DNA of 64,000 nt from contig JAMLIK010000004.1 of NCBI GenBank assembly GCA_023954195.1, positions 186,001-250,000 on the forward strand, read 5' to 3'. Positions within the stretch are counted from its first letter, which is position 1, and every line of letters starts with the position of its first letter. Both the position numbers and the translations under genes were made by a program. Source of the stretch: Xanthobacteraceae bacterium. Lineage in GTDB: Bacteria > Pseudomonadota > Alphaproteobacteria > Rhizobiales > Xanthobacteraceae. The notes under the pieces were generated by a model. That model was not told the origin of the DNA. It was given only the letters and a program-made list of their open reading frames with translations, and made no database searches. This document shows positions 16,722 through 25,266 of the stretch, in pieces.

Positions 16722-17606
16722 TCAGCCGGTTTCCCACATCACTTCGAGACGGCGGCGGAACGAGCGCGGCTTTTCGACATAGAGCCGCTTGGCGAACCGG
16801 CGCGCCGTGGCGACATGGGCCGCCTGGCGATGCGCGATCGCCGGGACCAGGCGCGAGCGCCAGCGCGCCAGCGGCTGGCGCGGCCCGGTCAGGCGCTTCA
16901 GCACGTCGAGGTCCTGGTAGCTGCCGAGATGGTCGCGCAGCGTCTGGTTCTCGCCGACCCACATCTTGGCGAAGCGCGGCCACAGCGGCTCGACGATTTC
17001 CATCAGATAGCGCTGGCTGATAATGAGCTTGCGCAGGTCGTGCAGTTCCTCGGGGTCGGCCTGCGGCCAGTCGTCGGGGATGGCGCGCCGGATCGCGCGA
17101 TAATTGAGCGCCAGGCGGCGCGCCACGTCCTCGAATGTCAGAACATGCAGCGGCCATTGCCCGATCGCGGTGGTTGCCCGGTCCAGCGCGGCCAGGAGCT
17201 CGCCGCGCATCGGCGCGGTCAGCGTCGTGGTTTCCTGGATCTGCGACAGCGCCTGCACGCGCGCGCGCACGGTGGCGATCGAGCGCGGCGACAGCGGCGG
17301 GCCGTGCCTGGCGAGATCGTCGAGCGCGTCCAGCGCGGCCTGCGCGTCGCGGGCGTGGCTGAGCCGGCGGGCGAGGTCGCGCGCCTCGACGCGGAAGCGC
17401 TCGGCCTCGTCCTCCAGCAGCGCGCTCAGCAGCCACAGCAAGGCGCGCCAGCGTTTCATTTCCTTGCGGAACTCATGCACCGCCACGGCGTCGGTATTGT
17501 CCGGATTCTCGACCGCCGAACGCGCGGTGGCGCAAATGTCCTGCGCCACCGCGCGGAGTGCCTCGCCGACGGCAAGCTTGGTTCGGAGTGCGGGCTTCTC
17601 GGCCAT
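16722..17606 (-). CDS. CHAD domain protein
   Basis: A 294-residue all-helical protein made almost wholly of one CHAD domain, without the CYTH domain that often precedes it. Conserved basic-His helices are visible: 'AVHEFRKEMKRWRALLWLLS' (about 43-62) in the first half and 'ELHDLRKLIISQRYLMEIVE' in the second, the two pseudo-symmetric repeats whose His/Lys/Arg residues line a polyphosphate-binding groove. It starts 17 bases after the ppk2 stop, so it is co-transcribed. In other bacteria CHAD proteins localise to polyphosphate granules; the partner gene supports that role here. Confidence 0.92.
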   Translation of the reverse strand: MAEKPALRTKLAVGEALRAVAQDICATARSAVENPDNTDAVAVHEFRKEMKRWRALLWLLSALLEDEAERFRVEARDLARRLSHARDAQAALDALDDLARHGPPLSPRSIATVRARVQALSQIQETTTLTAPMRGELLAALDRATTAIGQWPLHVLTFEDVARRLALNYRAIRRAIPDDWPQADPEELHDLRKLIISQRYLMEIVEPLWPRFAKMWVGENQTLRDHLGSYQDLDVLKRLTGPRQPLARWRSRLVPAIAHRQAAHVATARRFAKRLYVEKPRSFRRRLEVMWETG

Positions 17607-17623
17607 GTCAGATCAAGCGGCCC

Positions 17624-18472
17624 TCAATATTTTTCCGGGATGAATTTGTAATCGTAGTCCGGCTCCTTGTAGCCGCGCGCCTTCTGCCGCTCGGGAAGAA
17701 CGAATTTCTCGCGCTTGATTCTTTTGTGCGGAATCAGGCTGAGCAGATGCGCGATGCAGTTGAGCCGGGCGCGCCGCTTGTCGTCGGCCTGCACCACATG
17801 CCACGGCGAGACGTCGGTGTCGGTGGCCGCGAACATGGCGTCGCGCGCGCGCGAATAATCGTACCAGCGCCGGTGCGATTCCAGATCCATCGGGCTGAGT
17901 TTCCAGGTCTTGCGCGGATCGGTGATGCGCTTGTTGAAGCGGCGGGTCTGCTCCTCCTTGCTGACCTCGAACCAGTATTTGATGATGGTGATGCCGGAAT
18001 CGATGATGTCGCGCTCCCACGCCGGGCAGATCCGGATAAACCGCTCATACTGCTCGTCGCTGCAAAATCCCATCACCCGCTCGACGCCGGCGCGATTGTA
18101 CCAGCTACGGTCGAAAATCACGATCTCGCCGGCCGCCGGGAACCGCTCGATATAGCGTTGGAAGAAAATCTGCGTGCGCTCGCGGTCGGTCGGCGCCGGC
18201 AGCGCCATCACCCGGAAGGTGCGCGGACTGACGCGCTCGGTGATCGCCTTGATGACGCCGCCCTTGCCGGCCGCGTCGCGGCCCTCGAAAATCACGATGA
18301 ACCGCTTGCCGGTCTGTTTGGTCCAATACTGCACCTCGACCAGTTCGGCGTGCAGCTTGGCCAGTTCGGCTTCGTAGTCCGCCCGGCTGAGCTTGGTTGT
18401 GCCATCGGCCGGCGTGCCCTTGCCGCGGTCGGATTTCTTCCCGACCTTGCCACCGGCTTTCCTTTCGCTCAT
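17624..18472 (-). CDS. ppk2: Polyphosphate kinase 2 (PPK2)
   Basis: A 282-residue P-loop kinase that transfers phosphate between polyphosphate and nucleotides. It has Walker A 'FEGRDAAGKGGVIKAI', the lid 'VSPRTFRVMALPAPTDRER', Walker B-like 'GEIVIFDRSWYNRAGVERVM' and the C-terminal 'DVSPWHVVQADDKRRARLN', the standard PPK2 set. The one-domain length fits class I. The start ATG at 18472 has GGGGGACAG before it; an extension upstream would have an atypical composition. The N-terminal 35 residues are Lys/Gly-rich and probably disordered. It is the first gene of a ppk2-CHAD unit. Confidence 0.95.
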   Translation of the reverse strand: MSERKAGGKVGKKSDRGKGTPADGTTKLSRADYEAELAKLHAELVEVQYWTKQTGKRFIVIFEGRDAAGKGGVIKAITERVSPRTFRVMALPAPTDRERTQIFFQRYIERFPAAGEIVIFDRSWYNRAGVERVMGFCSDEQYERFIRICPAWERDIIDSGITIIKYWFEVSKEEQTRRFNKRITDPRKTWKLSPMDLESHRRWYDYSRARDAMFAATDTDVSPWHVVQADDKRRARLNCIAHLLSLIPHKRIKREKFVLPERQKARGYKEPDYDYKFIPEKY

Positions 18473-18729
18473 CTGTCCCCCTTTAATGGACAATCGCCCC
18501 TTCGATGCGGAGCCTACCGCGAGCGGAACCGGGCGCGCCACCCCAAACCGCGCGATCCCGCCGAGCCCGAGGCGATCGGCCGCGCCAAAGGGCTTTTGTA
18601 ATGAAGATGAACAACTCGACAACGCCGGTGCGATCTGCGACATCGTCCGGGTCGCGCGGGCAGCCGTTGACGCCGCCGGTCACCGTGCTGTGATGGCCGC
18701 CGCCTCGACAGCCGGTTCGCCGCCGCGAT

Positions 18730-19290
18730 ATGTCGTCCGCGAACCGTGAGACCGTGATGAGCGTTTCCACCGCCGCCCCATCGGAATTGCCGCCGGCCGC
18801 CGCGGCGCGCTGCGCGGCGGCGATCGCCGCGATCGCCGCGCTGACGCTGGCGGGCGCGTGGTTCTTCCAGCTTGTGCTGGGCTTGCAGCCGTGCCCGCTC
18901 TGTCTCGAACAGCGCTACGCCTATTATCTCGCGGTGCCGCTGGCGATCGTGGTGGCGGTGGCGGCCGCGCGCGACGCGCCGCGCGGGCTGATCGGCGCGG
19001 GGCTGGTGGTCCTGATGCTGGCGGCGCTCGCCAATGCCGGGCTCGGCGCCTATCACGCCGGCGTCGAATGGCGCTGGTGGCAGGGGCCGACCGATTGCAG
19101 CGGGCCGGTGGTCAGCCTCGGCAGCGCCGGCGATCTGCTGTCGCGGCTCGACACCGTGAAGGTGGTGCGCTGCGACGAGGTGCAGTGGCGTTTCCTCGGC
19201 CTGTCGATGGCCGGCTACAACGTGCTCATCTCGCTATTGATGGCGGCGCTGGCGCTGCTCGGTCTTCGGCTGCTGGCGCGGCGGGGTTGA
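18730..19290 (+). CDS. dsbB: Disulfide bond formation protein DsbB
   Basis: A 186-residue inner-membrane quinone reductase with four predicted helices that reoxidises DsbA. The redox pair 'CPLC' is at residues 55-58 just after the first helix; the second pair lies in the long periplasmic loop ('GPTDCSGP' and 'VVRCDEVQ'). The 'QRYAYYLAVPLA' segment follows the first pair as in the family. ATG at 18757 is an alternative start, nine residues shorter; neither has a strong ribosome-binding site. A DsbA-like gene lies 2.4 kb downstream (21724) and may be its partner. Confidence 0.92.
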   Translation: MSSANRETVMSVSTAAPSELPPAAAARCAAAIAAIAALTLAGAWFFQLVLGLQPCPLCLEQRYAYYLAVPLAIVVAVAAARDAPRGLIGAGLVVLMLAALANAGLGAYHAGVEWRWWQGPTDCSGPVVSLGSAGDLLSRLDTVKVVRCDEVQWRFLGLSMAGYNVLISLLMAALALLGLRLLARRG

Positions 19291-19297
19291 AGCCGCC

Positions 19298-20362
19298 TCA
19301 GTCGTCGGCGTCGACCTGCGGGCGGTCGAACAGGTGGACGATGCCGGGCGTGGCGATGCTGACGAAGACGAAACGCGCCAGATGATGCGCGCCGACGAAC
19401 ACCGGATCGATGTGCAGCGTCAACGCCAGCGCCAGCATCGCATCCATCGCGCCGGGGGCGAACGCCACCACCAGGTCGCTGAAGCGCACGTCGGCGACCA
19501 CGACGACGGCCGCGACGAACAGCGCTGAAATGACGATCGCCACCGCGAACGAGCCGAGCGCCGCGCCGATGTAGCGCAGCACGGTGCGCGGCGAGATCTT
19601 CGCGAAGCGGGTGCCGATCAGCGCGCCGATGCCGATCAGCGCCGCGCCGCGCACCGCCGGCGGCAGGCCGCCCTCGATCAGGCCGGAGCCGTGCAACAGC
19701 GCCGAGCCGAGCATCGCGCCGAACATCCAGCTCGCCGGAAACCGGATCGCGCGCAGCAGCAGCGCGCCCGCCACCGCGGCCGCGCCCATCGCCGCGAGTT
19801 CGAGCGGCGCGGCGACGACCGGCTGCGTCGCCGCGGGCGCCGGCGCGCCGAGGCCGCCCAGCGCCAACAGCAGCGGCAGGCCCGCCGTCAGGATGATGAC
19901 CCGCATGGTCTGCACCACGGCGATGCCGGCGACGTCGGCGTCGCGCTCGGTCGCCAGCATGATGATCTGCGACAGCGCGCCGGGGCTGCCGGCGAGCAGC
20001 GCCGAGGTGCGATCCCAGGCGTGGAAGCGTTGCAGGTAAAAGCTGCTGCCGAGCGTGGCGCACAGCGTCGCCAGCGCCAGCAGCGCGATGGTCAGCGGAT
20101 AGGCGCTCATGTCGTGCAGCATCTGCCGCGACACCAGCGAGCCGAGCGAGATGCCGAGCAGCACCAGGATCGTTTGCGTCAAATGCGACGGCAGTCCCAG
20201 CGGCCGGCCGGCGAACGCCGCGATCGCCACCGCGATCATCGCGCCGGAGATCAGCCCGCCCGGCAGGCGCAGCCATGCGAACAGGAGCCCGCCGCCGACG
20301 CCGATCAGCAGCGTCTCGAATGTATGCAGGAGGATCGATCGGCGGGGGAAGGTGAGGCGCAT
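19298..20362 (-). CDS. AbrB family membrane protein (putative permease)
   Basis: A 354-residue inner-membrane protein built from two AbrB duplication units, about ten hydrophobic helices in all. Family motifs are 'GGGLLFAWLRLPGGLISGAM' near the N-terminus, 'AGSPGALSQIIMLATERDAD' in the middle and 'AFAPGAMDAMLALALTLHID' in the second half. The family is often labelled ammonia monooxygenase-like by an old misannotation and is probably a permease. The start ATG at 20362 precedes 'RLTFPRRSILLHTFE'. It is convergent with dsbB, with seven bases between the stops. The substrate is unknown. Confidence 0.87.
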   Translation of the reverse strand: MRLTFPRRSILLHTFETLLIGVGGGLLFAWLRLPGGLISGAMIAVAIAAFAGRPLGLPSHLTQTILVLLGISLGSLVSRQMLHDMSAYPLTIALLALATLCATLGSSFYLQRFHAWDRTSALLAGSPGALSQIIMLATERDADVAGIAVVQTMRVIILTAGLPLLLALGGLGAPAPAATQPVVAAPLELAAMGAAAVAGALLLRAIRFPASWMFGAMLGSALLHGSGLIEGGLPPAVRGAALIGIGALIGTRFAKISPRTVLRYIGAALGSFAVAIVISALFVAAVVVVADVRFSDLVVAFAPGAMDAMLALALTLHIDPVFVGAHHLARFVFVSIATPGIVHLFDRPQVDADD

Positions 20363-20498
20363 GCGCGGCGATCTATGGCAAATCCGGCGCGCGCCGACAA
20401 ATGCGTGGCCGTCATGCGGCGGGCCGGTCCGGGAATGGCTGGCCGCCGCATTCCGGTTGTGGGTCGCGAAAGCGATCAGTCGCTTGCGCGGGCGTGGC

Positions 20499-20762
20499 TT
20501 ACATCGCCTTGCCGCCGTTCTTCTTGCATTCGGCGCGGAACTTGTGGTGCTCCTTGCCGTGCAGGCCCTTGGCGTCGGCCTGCTTGGAGCATTCCAGCGA
20601 CACGGCGCTGCGCTCCTTCGGCGCGGCATTTGTCGTGGTCTTGGCCTTCGGCGCGGTGGTCGTGGCCGGCGCGGCGGGGGCGGCCGATTGGGCCGAGGCG
20701 GGGCCGGCCAGCAGCAAAGCGGCGACGGCGGTTGCGAGAGCGAGAGACGATAGCTTGACCAT
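20499..20762 (-). CDS. PsiF-like small secreted protein
   Basis: An 87-residue exported protein. The signal peptide (1-24) ends 'AGPASAQ'. A Pro/Ala/Thr/Lys-rich linker follows, then a C-terminal PsiF-type repeat: C58, then 'SKQADAKGLHGKEHHKFRA' and a second Cys (C79). E. coli psiF is induced by phosphate starvation, but its role is not known. The gene is divergent from a second secreted gene that carries the same Cys motif (20946). No Pho box was recognised in the shared 183-base promoter region. Confidence 0.82.
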   Translation of the reverse strand: MVKLSSLALATAVAALLLAGPASAQSAAPAAPATTTAPKAKTTTNAAPKERSAVSLECSKQADAKGLHGKEHHKFRAECKKNGGKAM

Positions 20763-20945
20763 GGGGGTCACCTTGGGTTCGAGGGGCGCCGAGGCTCGCG
20801 CCGCGTCGCTGAACGGCCGATGAATAATTCGTGGTGATGAGAAACATAAATTTGATCGCTCCCGCATGGTCCTCGTTGAAACGGTTTTGGCCTCGGCTAG
20901 AATCACTTCGGGGTTCTGGATCACCACGACCCGAGGAGAACGACG

Positions 20946-21434
20946 ATGATGAGTCATGTGAGGATGTTCTGTGCGGTGGCGATTTCCAGCGCCGCCGTGT
21001 TGTCCGTGACGCTGCCGGCGCAGGCGTTGACGGCGCAGGAATGCAGCGCGAAGTATCAGGCGGCCAAGACGGCCGGCACCCTGAACGGCCAGAAGTGGAA
21101 CGAGTTCCGCAAGACGCAGTGCGCCGCCGGCGCCACGGCGGCGACAGCCCCGGCTCCGGCGGCTCCCGCCGCGCCCAAGGCGGCGCCCAAGACGGCCGCG
21201 ACGCCGGCCGCGACGCCGCCGGCGGCCGCGCCCGCCATGGTCGGCAACGCCAAGTTCCCGTCGGCGGTCGATCCGAAATACGCCAAGGAATCGGCCGGCA
21301 AGGCGCGGATGCACACCTGCGTCGATCAGTACAACGCCAATAAGGCCACCAACGCCAATGGCGGCCTGAAATGGATCCAGAAGGGCGGCGGCTACTACAG
21401 CGAATGCACCAAGCGGCTGAAGGGCGAGGGGTAG
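20946..21434 (+). CDS. Secreted protein with two PsiF-related Cys motifs
   Basis: A 162-residue exported protein. The signal peptide spans about residues 1-27 ('LSVTLPAQA'). Two Cys-bracketed segments follow: 'ECSAKYQAAKTAGTLNGQKW' (33-52), closed by a Cys at about 60, and 'CVDQYNANKATNANGGLKW', closed by a Cys in 'YYSECTKRL'. They are joined by a 40-residue Ala/Pro/Lys linker. The first segment aligns with the PsiF motif of the divergent neighbour. A GAGGAGAACGACG ribosome-binding site precedes the ATG. No enzyme motif is seen; a periplasmic structural or binding role is possible. Function unknown. Confidence 0.85.
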   Translation: MMSHVRMFCAVAISSAAVLSVTLPAQALTAQECSAKYQAAKTAGTLNGQKWNEFRKTQCAAGATAATAPAPAAPAAPKAAPKTAATPAATPPAAAPAMVGNAKFPSAVDPKYAKESAGKARMHTCVDQYNANKATNANGGLKWIQKGGGYYSECTKRLKGEG

Positions 21435-21463
21435 GACTTCAAAACCGCCCGCATCGTGTTCCG

Positions 21464-21497
21464 TGATCGCCCCGGCGCGCCCGCGCCGGGGCGATCA
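21464..21497 (+). terminator. Perfect 16-base-pair hairpin after the secreted protein gene
   Basis: TGATCGCCCCGGCGCG and its exact inverted copy are separated by two bases, 30 bases after the stop. There is no T run, so this is either a weak intrinsic terminator or an RNA-protecting hairpin. Confidence 0.6.
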
Positions 21498-21606
21498 CCT
21501 ATCCATGCAAAAAATGGCCGCCGGGATGCGGGAATTGTTATTTGCCGCCGCCTCGCTATGTTGGTTGACAGATGGACGCATCGGGCCTTTGACGAAATCA
21601 TCCGCC

Positions 21607-21680
21607 GTCATGCGCGGACTTGATCCGCGCATCCATCTTCTTGAAAAATGATGGATTGCCGGGGCTAGCCCGGCAATGAC
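21607..21680. repeat. Double-hairpin intergenic repeat
   Basis: The left unit GTCATGCGCGGACTTGATCC and the right unit GGGCTAGCCCGGCAATGAC form inverted outer arms (GTCAT...ATGAC). The inner pair GATCCGCGCATCCATC / GATGGATTGCC brackets a short AT spacer. The layout matches two-part dispersed elements common in Rhizobiales. It lies in the 289-base gap before the DsbA-like gene. Confidence 0.75.
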
Positions 21681-21723
21681 ACATCATGGTCTCTCAATCA
21701 AAGCGCAAAAGACTGTGGAACAT

Positions 21724-22443
21724 ATGCCGGTTCAGGGAAAGTTGGTCGACGTGATGTCCGTTGAGTTGCCGCCGTCGCGCCTTGCCGCGCGCTCCATTAT
21801 CACCCGCCGTCATGCGCTCGGCGTGCTGGGCGGCGTCGCCGGCCTGTTGGGCGCGGGCGGCGCGGCGGCGCGGGCCTCGACGCTGGTCGGCGTCGACGAT
21901 GTGCTGACGGAATCCGCCGTGCTGCGCGATCCCGATATCCCCGTCGCCGGCAACAAGGACGGCGACGTCACCATCGTCGAGTATTTCGACTACAACTGTC
22001 CGTATTGCCGCAAGCTGGCGCCGGAGCTGGCGCAGGTGGTGTTCGACGACGGCAAGGTGCGGATGGTGTTCAAGGACTGGCCGATCCTCGGGCCGGTGTC
22101 GGTCTATGCCTCGAAGATGGCGCTGGCGACCAAGTATCAGGGCAAGTTCGCCGAAGCCCACGAGGCGCTGATGAGCACCAGTTCGCGGCTGACGGAGGCG
22201 CGGGTGCGCGAGCTGCTCGCCAAGGCGGGAATCGATGTCGAGCGCGCCACGCGCGACATGGAGGCTCACGGCGGCGACATCGACCGGGTGCTGGCGCGCA
22301 ACGCCGAGCAGGCCAAGGCGTTCGGCTTTCGCGGCACGCCGTCGTTCATCGTCGGCAAGTTCCGGGTGCCCGGCATTCTGACCATGGCGCAGTTCGAGCG
22401 CGCCATCGCCGACGCCCGCGCCGCCGCCAAGGCGCGGAAATAG
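21724..22443 (+). CDS. DsbA family thiol:disulfide oxidoreductase
   Basis: A 239-residue thioredoxin-fold protein. The N-terminus has a hydrophobic segment preceded by Arg pairs ('ITRRHALGVLGGVAGLLGAG'), a possible Tat signal. The active site 'YFDYNCPYCRKLAPE' (CPYC) is followed by 'MVFKDWPILGPVSVYASKMA' and the cis-Pro 'FRGTPSFIVGKFRVPG', as in BdbD/DsbA-type proteins. ATG at 21754 ('MSVELPPS') is an equally good start and gives a more compact signal. DsbB at 18730 is the likely recycling partner. It probably makes or isomerises disulfides in periplasmic proteins, possibly including the Cys-bracketed proteins next door. Confidence 0.9.
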   Translation: MPVQGKLVDVMSVELPPSRLAARSIITRRHALGVLGGVAGLLGAGGAAARASTLVGVDDVLTESAVLRDPDIPVAGNKDGDVTIVEYFDYNCPYCRKLAPELAQVVFDDGKVRMVFKDWPILGPVSVYASKMALATKYQGKFAEAHEALMSTSSRLTEARVRELLAKAGIDVERATRDMEAHGGDIDRVLARNAEQAKAFGFRGTPSFIVGKFRVPGILTMAQFERAIADARAAAKARK

Positions 22444-22507
22444 CGCTCTAACATTCCCCGGCAAAATGTGGCATAGGCGGTGATCCCGCCATCGCAGTTG
22501 AGCCGAC

Positions 22508-23803
22508 ATGCCCGCACCGAAACCGCCCGCCTTCGAAACCCTCAGCCTTTACGCCGGCCAGCACCCGGACCCGGTGACCGGATCGCGCGCGGTCCCGATC
22601 TACCAGACCACCTCGTTCCTGTTTCAGGACGCCGACCATGCGGCGGCGCTGTTCAACCTGGAGCGGCCCGGCCACATCTACAGCCGCATCTCCAACCCGA
22701 CGGTGGCGGTGCTGGAGGAGCGCGTCGCGGCGCTGGAGGGCGGCGTCGGCGCGGTCTGCACCGCCAGCGGCATGGCGGCGCTGCATCTGGCCATCGCCAC
22801 GCTGGTCAGCGCCGGCGAGCACATCGTCGCCTCGTCCTCGCTCTATGGCGGCTCGATCAACATCCTGACCCACACGCTGCCGCGCTTCGGCATCACCACC
22901 ACCTTCGTCAACCCGCGCGACCACGACGGGATGCGCGCGGCGATCAAGGACAACACCAGGCTGGTGATCGGCGAAACCATCGGCAATCCCGGCATGGAGG
23001 TGCTGGACATTCCGAAGGTGGCGCAGATCGCCCACGACGCGAAAATTCCGCTCTTGGTCGACAACACCTTCGCCACGCCTTACCTCAGCCGGCCGATCGA
23101 GCTGGGCGCCGACATCGTGATGAACTCGGCCACCAAATGGCTCGGCGGCCACGGCATCGCCATCGGCGGCGTGCTGGTCGACGGCGGCCGCTTCAACTGG
23201 CGCGCCTCGGGCAAATTCCCGGTGCTGACCGAGCCCTATGCCGGCTACCACGGCATCGTGTTCGACGAGCAGTTCGGCCCGATCGCCTTCATGATGCGGG
23301 CGCGCACCGAGGGCCTGCGCGATTTCGGCGCCTGCCTGTCGCCGACCAACGCCTTCCAGATCCTGCAAGGCATCGAGACGCTCGGCCCGCGCATGGACCG
23401 CCACATGCAAAACACCAAGGCGGTGCTGGATTTCCTCACCGCCAGCAAGGCGGTGGACTGGGTGCTGCATCCCTCGCTGGAAAGCCATCCCGATTACGAG
23501 CTGGCGAAGACGCTGCTGCCGCGCGGCGCGGGCTCGATCATCTCGTTCGGCATCAAGGGCGGCCGCGCCGCCGGCAAGAAGTTCCTCGAATCGCTGCGCA
23601 TGATTAGCCACCTCGCCAATGTCGGCGACGCCAAGACGCTGGTGATCCATCCCGGCAGCACCACCCATCAGCAGATGGACGCCGAGCAACTCAAGGCCGC
23701 CGGCATCGGCGAGGAGATGGTGCGGCTCTCGGTCGGCATCGAGGCGGCGCAGGACATCCTCGACGATCTCGGCCAGGCGCTCCGCATCTCGCAGAAGGTT
23801 TAA
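22508..23803 (+). CDS. metY: O-acetylhomoserine (thiol)-lyase family enzyme (MetY-like)
   Basis: A 431-residue PLP enzyme of the Cys/Met metabolism family; the likely reaction is O-acetylhomoserine plus sulfide to homocysteine. The N-terminal 'FETLSLYAGQHPDPVTGSRA' and 'PIYQTTSFLF', the cofactor region 'ASGMAALHLAIATL', the Asp in 'PLLVDNTFATPYLSRPIELG' and the Schiff-base Lys in 'SATKWLGGHG' are all present. 'GSTTHQQMDAEQLKAAGI' near the C-terminus is typical of MetY. Length fits MetY rather than the shorter MetZ. The next gene starts three bases after its stop. Confidence 0.93.
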   Translation: MPAPKPPAFETLSLYAGQHPDPVTGSRAVPIYQTTSFLFQDADHAAALFNLERPGHIYSRISNPTVAVLEERVAALEGGVGAVCTASGMAALHLAIATLVSAGEHIVASSSLYGGSINILTHTLPRFGITTTFVNPRDHDGMRAAIKDNTRLVIGETIGNPGMEVLDIPKVAQIAHDAKIPLLVDNTFATPYLSRPIELGADIVMNSATKWLGGHGIAIGGVLVDGGRFNWRASGKFPVLTEPYAGYHGIVFDEQFGPIAFMMRARTEGLRDFGACLSPTNAFQILQGIETLGPRMDRHMQNTKAVLDFLTASKAVDWVLHPSLESHPDYELAKTLLPRGAGSIISFGIKGGRAAGKKFLESLRMISHLANVGDAKTLVIHPGSTTHQQMDAEQLKAAGIGEEMVRLSVGIEAAQDILDDLGQALRISQKV

Positions 23804-23806
23804 GCC

Positions 23807-24589
23807 ATGCAGCTCAAGGTCAACGGCATCGACACCTTCATCGCCTGCGGCGGCCGCGACTTCGACCCGGCGCTGCCGACGGTGGTGATGCTGCACGGCG
23901 CCGGCTTCGATTCATCGACATGGGCGCTGCACAGCCGCTGGTTCGCGCATCACGGCTACAATCTTCTGGCGCCGGACCTGCCGGGCCACGGCCATTCCGG
24001 CGGCGCGCCGCTTGCCACCATCGCGGACCTGGCGGACTGGACCGCGGCGCTGATCGACGCCGCCGGCGCGAACGGGGCCTGGCTGATCGGCCATTCGATG
24101 GGCTCGCTGATCGCGCTGGAAACCGCCGCGCGGCATCCGGAGAAGGTGACGAAGCTCAGCCTGCTCGGCACCGCGGCGGCGATGGCGGTCGGCCCCGAAT
24201 TGTTGCAGAACGCTCACGACAACGATCCGGGCGCCATCGACATGATGTCGATCTGGGGCCTCGGTTTCCACGCCGAACTCGGCGGTTGCCCGCTTCCCGG
24301 CCTGTGGATGCATGGCGGCGCGCAGCGCGTGCTGAAGACCACCGCGCGCGACGTGCTGTTCACCGACCTGTCCGCCTGCAACGCCTATCAGGGCGCGCTG
24401 GCGGCGGCCGCGAAGATCAAGGTGCCGGTGACGCTGATCCTCGGCGAGCGCGACATGATGACGCCGCAGAAATCCGGCAAGGCGCTGGCGGCGGCGCTTT
24501 CTGACGCCCGCACCGTGGTGCTGCCGGGCGCGGGCCATATGATGATGCTGGAGCAGCCGGAACAGACGCTGGCGGCGCTGCGCGGGTGA
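23807..24589 (+). CDS. Alpha/beta hydrolase
   Basis: A 260-residue cytoplasmic hydrolase. The oxyanion segment 'VVMLHGAGFDSSTWALHSRW' is near residue 28, the nucleophile elbow 'GHSMGS' gives the catalytic Ser at about residue 99, the acid is probably in 'ILGERDMMTP' and the His in 'VLPGAGHMMMLEQPE'. It is coupled to metY with three bases between them, so the two are co-translated; a homoserine-ester or thioester substrate is conceivable but not shown. The C-terminus is short for the fold, which may only reflect a compact lid. Confidence 0.88.
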   Translation: MQLKVNGIDTFIACGGRDFDPALPTVVMLHGAGFDSSTWALHSRWFAHHGYNLLAPDLPGHGHSGGAPLATIADLADWTAALIDAAGANGAWLIGHSMGSLIALETAARHPEKVTKLSLLGTAAAMAVGPELLQNAHDNDPGAIDMMSIWGLGFHAELGGCPLPGLWMHGGAQRVLKTTARDVLFTDLSACNAYQGALAAAAKIKVPVTLILGERDMMTPQKSGKALAAALSDARTVVLPGAGHMMMLEQPEQTLAALRG

Positions 24590-24672
24590 GCCTCGCCGAT
24601 TCGCGCGGCATCCGTTCGCGAACAGGAGCGCGGATCCATTTTCAACAGCCTGCCAGGCGCAAACCGGTCGTG

Positions 24673-25119
24673 TCATGTCAGGGCGTTGAGCGCGCCGCGC
24701 AGTTCCTTGCCGTCGAAAGCCGCAAGCTGCCGGTCGATCTTGTCATGGGTCGCGAGCCAGATCGGCAGCGCCTGTTCCAGCAATGAACGACCGGCCTCGG
24801 TGAGATGCAGCAGCCGGCTGCGTCGATCCTCGGCGTTTTGCGACACGCTCAACAGTCCCCGCCGTTCCAGCGGCTTGAGGTTCGCCGTCAGGGTGGTGCG
24901 ATCCATCGCGAGCAGGGTCGCGACCGAACCGAGCGTCGGCGGGGCCGGCCGGTTGAGCGACATCAGCAGCGAGAACTGACCGCTGGTCAGGCCGACCGGC
25001 CGCAGCGCGTCGTCGAAACGGCGCGCCAGCGCCCGCGCCGCCCGTTGCGCAGCCAGGCACAGGCAGCGGTCGCGCACCATCAGGGTGGTGTCGAAGGTGA
25101 AGCCGTCCGGCGCGGGCAT
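24673..25119 (-). CDS. MarR family transcriptional regulator
   Basis: A 148-residue dimeric winged-helix regulator. The HTH covers about residues 48-80 ('PTLGSVATLLAMDRTTLTAN' with recognition helix 'RTTLTANLKPLERRGLL'), the wing has 'QNAEDRRSRLLHLTEAGRSL' (the DxRxR motif of MarR). N-terminal 'CLCLAAQRAARALARRFDDA' and C-terminal helices form the dimer. A 16-base perfect palindrome sits 28 bases upstream of the ATG, in the space shared with the divergent VOC-MFS genes, so the protein probably represses itself and them. The ligand is not known. Confidence 0.93.
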   Translation of the reverse strand: MPAPDGFTFDTTLMVRDRCLCLAAQRAARALARRFDDALRPVGLTSGQFSLLMSLNRPAPPTLGSVATLLAMDRTTLTANLKPLERRGLLSVSQNAEDRRSRLLHLTEAGRSLLEQALPIWLATHDKIDRQLAAFDGKELRGALNALT

Positions 25120-25146
25120 TTTTGGGGTTGACTCCGTGGAAACATT

Positions 25147-25162
25147 ACGTTGATATCAACGT
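25147..25162. promoter_or_regulatory. Perfect 16-base palindrome, candidate MarR operator
   Basis: ACGTTGATATCAACGT is exactly self-complementary and lies between the divergent marR (start at 25119) and VOC (start at 25267) genes. Length and symmetry fit a MarR dimer site. It overlaps plausible promoter elements on both strands (TTGATA and its complement; TATATT lies just to the right). Confidence 0.75.
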
Positions 25163-25266
25163 TATATTGCGCCGTCAACGGCGAAGGAACGGGGCGGGGA
25201 GAGCCGGGTTGCCGCGGCGGGGCATCCGCCGAGGAGCGCCGGCAACGGCAAGAAACAACGGAGACA

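Noticed and set aside
20763-20945. Pho box between the PsiF-like gene and its neighbour
   Set aside because: The CTGTCAT direct repeats were looked for because of the PsiF similarity and are not present.
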